Source of the DNA: a virus | DNA length: 23,220 nt | Reading direction: 5' to 3' (one strand) | IMG/VR virus record: IMGVR_UViG_3300042868_002120 | Location: 1 to 23,220 of that record | Shown: in pieces, positions 19,405 to 23,220 of the stretch | Layout of the letters: the number at the start of each line of letters is the position of its first letter | How positions within the stretch are numbered: the stretch's first letter is position 1 | Program-made: the position numbers and the translations under genes | Notes under the pieces: generated by a model | The model's input: only the letters and a program-made list of their open reading frames with translations | The model's database searches: none | Told to the model about the DNA's origin: nothing

Positions 19405-21900
19405 ATGGCAACGAACATCGACAAAGCGCTGTACCAACAACCAATGGGCATTGACGCGCTGGGCGAACAAGAGTCACCACTGGAGATTGAGATTGTTGAT
19501 CCCGAAGAAGTCACCATTGGCATGGACGGGGTAGAGATCACCATTACGCCCGGAGAAGATGACGGCGAAGAAGGTTTCAGTGATAACTTGGCCGAGTACA
19601 TAAAAGACGGCACCTTGCAATCCTTGGCTGGTGACTTGGTGTCTGACATTGACAACGACAAGAATGGTCGCAAGGATTGGGAGAAGACATACGTTGACGG
19701 TCTGAAGCTGTTGGGCTTACAGATTGAAGAACGCACGGAACCGTGGAACGGCGCGTGTGGTGTGTTCCACCCCATGATTACAGAAGCGGTTGTGCGCTTC
19801 CAAGCTGAGACAATCACTGAGACGTTCCCAGCCCAAGGGCCTGTGCGCAGCAAACTCATTGGCAAAGAAACGCCAGAGATGAAAGAAGTGGCGTCTAACG
19901 TTGAAGACGACATGAACTACGAGTTGACGGAAGTCATGACGGAGTACCGCGCTGAACACGAGCGTATGCTCTGGTCACTGCCAGCCACAGGCTCAGCGTT
20001 TAAGAAGGTCTACTATGATCCCAATTTGGGACGTCAAGTGTCTATGTTTATTCCTGCGGAAGATATGTATCTGCCGTACGGCACAACGGATTTGGATACT
20101 TGCTATCGCATCACGCACGTCATGCGCAAGACCAAGAACGAGATCATCAAGCTACAGCAAGCAGGCTTCTACATTGACGTTGATCTGCCTGACGCGCCTA
20201 GAGACTTGACAGACATTCAGAAAGCCAAGGACAAAGAGACTGGCTTTAGTGATTTAAACGACGACCGCTACACCTTGTATGAGTGCCACGTAGATTTGAA
20301 CCTTGAAGGTTACGAAGACAAAGACGACTCTGGTGAAGAGACTGGCATCATGTTGCCATACGTTGTCACGTTGATTAAAGGCTCTAACGACATCTTGTCG
20401 ATTCGCCGCAACTGGAAAGAAGATGATGACCTCAGACTCAAGCGCCAACACTTTGTGCACTACCAATATATCCCGGGTTTTGGAGCTTACGGCTTCGGGC
20501 TTTTCCATCTTATCGGAGGCTTTGCTAAATCCGCTACCTCCCTCATGCGACAACTCGTCGATGCAGGAACACTCAGCAATCTCCCCGGTGGACTTAAGAC
20601 ACGCGGACTGCGAATCAAAGGTGACGACACACCAATAGCACCCGGAGAGTTCCGTGACGTAGACGTTGGTTCGGGCACGATCCGCGACAACATCTTGCCG
20701 CTCCCATACAAAGAGCCAAGCCAGACGTTGTTCAACTTGATGCAGACCATCGTTGATGAAGGTCGCCGGTTTGCCGCTACTGCTGACATGAAGGTGTCTG
20801 ACATGAGCGCTAACGCGCCCGTGGGAACCACGCTTGCGTTGTTAGAAAGACAACTGAAAGTGATGACTGCGGTGCAGGCTCGTGTGCACTTCGCATTGAA
20901 GCAAGAGTTCAAGCTTCTCAAGAACATCATCCGCGACTACACAGACGAGGACTACACATATACACCCGAGTACGGCACTCGCAAAGCTAAGAAAGCCGAC
21001 TACGACTTGGTGGACGTAATCCCCGTGTCAGACCCCAACGCTGCGACCATGTCTCAGCGCGTTATCCAGTACCAAGCTGTCATTCAAATGGCGCAGATGG
21101 CTCCGGACATCTACAACTTGCCAGAACTTCATCGCGGTATGTTGGGCGTCTTGGGTATCAAGAACGCTGAGAAGCTTGTGCCAATTGAGGACGATCAGAA
21201 GCCAACCGATCCAGTGCAAGAGAACCAGAATGCACTCAAAGGCAAACCGCTCAAGGCGTTTTTACATCAAGATCACGCTTCGCATATCCAAGTGCACATG
21301 ATGCTGATGCAAGACCCAATGATTCAGCAGTTTATTGGCCAGAACCCACAGGCTCCCAAGATCATGGGCGCAATCACGGCCCACATTGCAGAGCACGTTG
21401 GTTATCAGATGCGCCAGCAGATTGAGCAACAGTTGGGCATGCCTCTGCCTCCCGAAGACGAGAAGTTGCCACCACAAGTGGAGATTGCGTTGTCCGGCAT
21501 GATGGCTCAAGCGGCCAACCAAGTACTGATGCAGAACCAAGCCAAGGCTGCGCAGATGCAGGCACAACAACAAGCGCAAGACCCTGTGTTGCAGATTCAG
21601 ATGCAAGAGCTTCAAATCAAACAGGGCGAGTTAGAGTTGAAGAAACAGAAAATGATGATGGACGCTGCTGCCAAGGCCGATGCGCAAGAGTTGAAAGAGC
21701 AAGAAGTCATGGGGCGTTTAGAACTGGATTCGCTCAAAGTAGGCGCACAAATCAACGAGAGTAAGAGCAAAGCTCAGTTTGAACAAGAACGTGACGGTAT
21801 TCGAATGGGTGCCGACATCGCAAAGAGTAAAGCCGAGATGGATTTACAAGCGCGTACTGCTGCGCTTCAAAACAGCAGGAACCAAGGTTCTAGAAAATGA
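19405..21900 (+). CDS. Portal protein
   Basis: An 831-residue portal protein from ATG 19405-19407 (TAGGAACACAC upstream). An acidic N-terminal part leads to the core with PWNGACGVFHPMITEAVVRF, then FKKVYYDPNLGRQVSMFIPA and YKEPSQTLFNLMQTIVDEGR, which are typical of this large portal family. The last about 170 residues are Gln/Ala/Met-rich and helical (QMQAQQQAQDPVLQIQMQEL; KIAKSKAEM-like repeats), fitting the long barrel/coiled-coil of podovirus-type portals. Twelve copies would form the DNA channel and terminase docking site. It sits between terL and the head-assembly genes; its stop overlaps the next start by ATGA. Confidence 0.94.
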   Translation: MATNIDKALYQQPMGIDALGEQESPLEIEIVDPEEVTIGMDGVEITITPGEDDGEEGFSDNLAEYIKDGTLQSLAGDLVSDIDNDKNGRKDWEKTYVDGLKLLGLQIEERTEPWNGACGVFHPMITEAVVRFQAETITETFPAQGPVRSKLIGKETPEMKEVASNVEDDMNYELTEVMTEYRAEHERMLWSLPATGSAFKKVYYDPNLGRQVSMFIPAEDMYLPYGTTDLDTCYRITHVMRKTKNEIIKLQQAGFYIDVDLPDAPRDLTDIQKAKDKETGFSDLNDDRYTLYECHVDLNLEGYEDKDDSGEETGIMLPYVVTLIKGSNDILSIRRNWKEDDDLRLKRQHFVHYQYIPGFGAYGFGLFHLIGGFAKSATSLMRQLVDAGTLSNLPGGLKTRGLRIKGDDTPIAPGEFRDVDVGSGTIRDNILPLPYKEPSQTLFNLMQTIVDEGRRFAATADMKVSDMSANAPVGTTLALLERQLKVMTAVQARVHFALKQEFKLLKNIIRDYTDEDYTYTPEYGTRKAKKADYDLVDVIPVSDPNAATMSQRVIQYQAVIQMAQMAPDIYNLPELHRGMLGVLGIKNAEKLVPIEDDQKPTDPVQENQNALKGKPLKAFLHQDHASHIQVHMMLMQDPMIQQFIGQNPQAPKIMGAITAHIAEHVGYQMRQQIEQQLGMPLPPEDEKLPPQVEIALSGMMAQAANQVLMQNQAKAAQMQAQQQAQDPVLQIQMQELQIKQGELELKKQKMMMDAAAKADAQELKEQEVMGRLELDSLKVGAQINESKSKAQFEQERDGIRMGADIAKSKAEMDLQARTAALQNSRNQGSRK

Positions 21901-22091
21901 TCCAAGACTTCGTACGCGTATTACGTGAAAAAATACGCACTGACATGAACAACTATGCCGATGACTTGGCTGGCGGTTCGTGCCGTACTTTTGAAGAGTA
22001 CCAAAAACTCTGCGGGATTATTCAGGGTCTAGCCCTCGCAGAGCGTTATCTACTTGACCTTGCGCAGAAAGTTGAAGAATCAGATGAGTGA
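21897..22091 (+). CDS. Small phage protein between portal and co-chaperonin
   Basis: A 64-residue helical protein from ATG 21897-21899, overlapping the portal stop (ATGA). It reads MIQDFVRVLREKIRTDMNNY, then ADDLAGGSCRTFEEYQKLCG and a helix with IIQGLALAERYLLDLAQKVE. Proteins of this size and pattern occupy the same slot in related phage head modules. Function unknown. Its end overlaps the next start by 8 bp (ATGAGTGA). Confidence 0.82.
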   Translation: MIQDFVRVLREKIRTDMNNYADDLAGGSCRTFEEYQKLCGIIQGLALAERYLLDLAQKVEESDE

Positions 22092-22515
22092 TATTGATTT
22101 AACCCCCGGTGCTTTTGCACTGCCTAAACCCATCCAGCCTCTGGATGCTCCTGAAGATACTGATGAGCAGAAGGCCACGCAACTTCCCATCCCCACAGGT
22201 TGGAAGATTCTTTGCGCGGTACCCGACATCTCTGGACGTATCGACGGTACAAGTCTGGACTTAGTCCGACCTATTGAAAGCATGCGCCAAGAAGAAACAG
22301 CAACCACTGTGTTGTTTGTTTTGAAAGTTGGCCCCGACGCGTACAACGACACCGCCAAGTTTCCCAACGGAGCATGGTGTAAAGAGGGAGACTTCGTGTT
22401 AGTACGTACTTACTCCGGCACAAGATTCAAGATCTTTGGCAAGGAGTTCCGTCTCATCAACGACGACCAAGTTGATGCTGTTGTGCAAGACCCCCGCGGC
22501 TTAACCCGCGCTTGA
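22084..22515 (+). CDS. GroES-like co-chaperonin
   Basis: A 143-residue protein from ATG 22084-22086; an upstream ATG at 22054 would lie in the previous gene. After about 35 Pro-rich residues it follows the Cpn10 layout: GWKILCAVP strand, LVRPIESMRQEETATTVLFV with a mobile-loop-like middle, a VLKVGPDAY strand, and then GDFVLVRTYSGTRFKIFGKE and FRLINDDQVDAVVQD, which parallels the GroES end (GDxVLxxxYAGTxxKxDGxEYxxLxxxDIxAV). Phage homologues (for example T4 gp31) replace GroES so that GroEL can fold the major capsid protein. Its place in the head module fits that role, though no capsid gene is in view. Confidence 0.85.
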   Translation: MSDIDLTPGAFALPKPIQPLDAPEDTDEQKATQLPIPTGWKILCAVPDISGRIDGTSLDLVRPIESMRQEETATTVLFVLKVGPDAYNDTAKFPNGAWCKEGDFVLVRTYSGTRFKIFGKEFRLINDDQVDAVVQDPRGLTRA

Positions 22516-22525
22516 AAGGAAGAAT

Positions 22526-23220
22526 ATGGCTGAACCGTACAAGTTCCCCGACGAAGTCGAAGACAAGAAGACCAATGAGGTTGAGTTTGAGATTGAAGGG
22601 GTAGATGAAGTAGAGATTGAAATTGAAGACGATACCCCTGAACGTGACAGAGGCCGCAAGCCCCTAGACCGTGAAGTGCTGGATCCGACCGATGAAGAAA
22701 TCGAGTCCTATTCTGACAAAGTCAAGGGACGCATTAAAGAGTTGACCCATGCTCGTCACGACGAGCGCCGTGTCAAAGAAGCAACAATGCGTGAGAAGCA
22801 AGAACTTGAGCGTCTTGCACAGCAGTTGATTGAGGAGAACAAACGCCTCAAGCAAAACGTCTACACAGGACAAGAAGCCATCATTGAAGGCGCTAAGTCA
22901 AAAGCCGATTCTGAGTTGGCTATGGCAAGGCGTAAACTCAAGGAAGCCCAAGAGTCCTATGACACGGATGCCATCATTGAAGCCCAAGAAGCTGTGATGG
23001 ACGCAAAGATTCGTGCAGAACAAGTAAAAAATTATCGCCCAACCCCTTTACAGGAAGATAATTTTGAGGTACAAACGCAACAAGCCCAACCCGCAAGGGC
23101 TGAACCGGACGAAAAAACTCTGCGCTGGCAGGCAAAAAACCAGTGGTTCGGACAGCAAGGGTTTGAAGAATACACCAGCTACGCACTAGGGCTGCATCAG
23201 AAACTAGTCACAAACGGAGT
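22526..23220 (+). CDS. Partial head scaffolding-like protein
   Basis: A frame from ATG 22526-22528 (GAAAGGAAGAAT upstream) open to the right edge, 231 residues seen. The N-terminus is extremely acidic (EVEFEIEGVDEVEIEIEDDT), followed by a long charged coiled coil (VKEATMREKQELERLAQQLI; ELAMARRKLKEAQESYDTDA) and a Pro/Gln-rich segment, then LRWQAKNQWFGQQGFEEYTS. Acidic coiled-coil proteins directly before the major capsid gene are usually scaffolds that shape the procapsid. The 10-bp gap from the co-chaperonin gene supports a shared role in head assembly. The 3' part is missing. Confidence 0.75.
   Translation, partial: MAEPYKFPDEVEDKKTNEVEFEIEGVDEVEIEIEDDTPERDRGRKPLDREVLDPTDEEIESYSDKVKGRIKELTHARHDERRVKEATMREKQELERLAQQLIEENKRLKQNVYTGQEAIIEGAKSKADSELAMARRKLKEAQESYDTDAIIEAQEAVMDAKIRAEQVKNYRPTPLQEDNFEVQTQQAQPARAEPDEKTLRWQAKNQWFGQQGFEEYTSYALGLHQKLVTNG

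Noticed and set aside
19326-19913. A 195-codon antisense frame across the terL end and portal start
   Set aside because: Ser/Thr/Pro-rich antisense shadow of two well-supported genes, with no Shine-Dalgarno.
22054-22083. Upstream ATG for the co-chaperonin
   Set aside because: It would add ten residues from within the previous gene; the ATG at 22084 gives the normal overlap and a sensible N-terminus.

Overview
The window reads as part of the genome of a tailed bacteriophage (Caudoviricetes). It carries a leftward arm of DNA-metabolism and accessory genes (1-16819, minus strand) and a rightward packaging/morphogenesis arm (about 17190-23220, plus strand). The arms diverge at about 16.8-17.2 kb. 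Genes are dense, mostly short, and often joined by ATGA, TAATG or TTGA stop/start overlaps, with A/G-rich Shine-Dalgarno sites such as AAGGAG and GGAGAAG. I see no integrase, tRNA, rRNA, IS element or CRISPR array. The host cannot be named from the sequence; Shine-Dalgarno use and the protein families fit a Gram-negative (proteobacterial) host, but that is inference.

Left module (1-6302): a coiled-coil protein running off the edge, a SNF2-type helicase, two small paralogous acidic proteins, an HNH endonuclease, a Cas4/RecB-like PD-(D/E)XK nuclease with four putative Fe-S cysteines, an ImmA-like zincin, a family A DNA polymerase with a 3'-5' exonuclease domain (TTG start; Leu at the position of E. 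coli Pol I Phe762), two small proteins and a VRR-NUC nuclease. This is a replication/recombination cassette. A roughly 160-nt intergenic stretch (6325-6484) contains four long-range complementary segments arranged like two pseudoknots.

Middle module (6473-10895): two winged-helix proteins, small proteins, and a three-gene set of coiled-coil protein, MoxR-type AAA+ ATPase, and HExxH metallopeptidase-like/VWA protein. The set has its own strong promoter overlapped by a long palindromic operator. The operator core (TGTCAA-N4-TTGACA) recurs at the promoter of the leftmost gene.

Accessory module (10977-16819): about fourteen mostly unrecognised small to medium genes. Four contain or follow perfect copies of an 18-bp palindrome, TGTGGAGAATTCTCCACA, and a fifth imperfect copy lies upstream of the promoter of the rightmost leftward gene. 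Two intrinsic terminators bracket that gene, one of them inside its leader. A 413-bp gap (15508-15920) has direct repeats, hairpins and a very AT-rich inverted repeat and could be an origin or control region.

Right module (17190-23220): small and large terminase subunits, a large portal protein, a small protein, a GroES-like co-chaperonin and a partial scaffold-like acidic coiled-coil protein. This is the usual head-assembly gene order.
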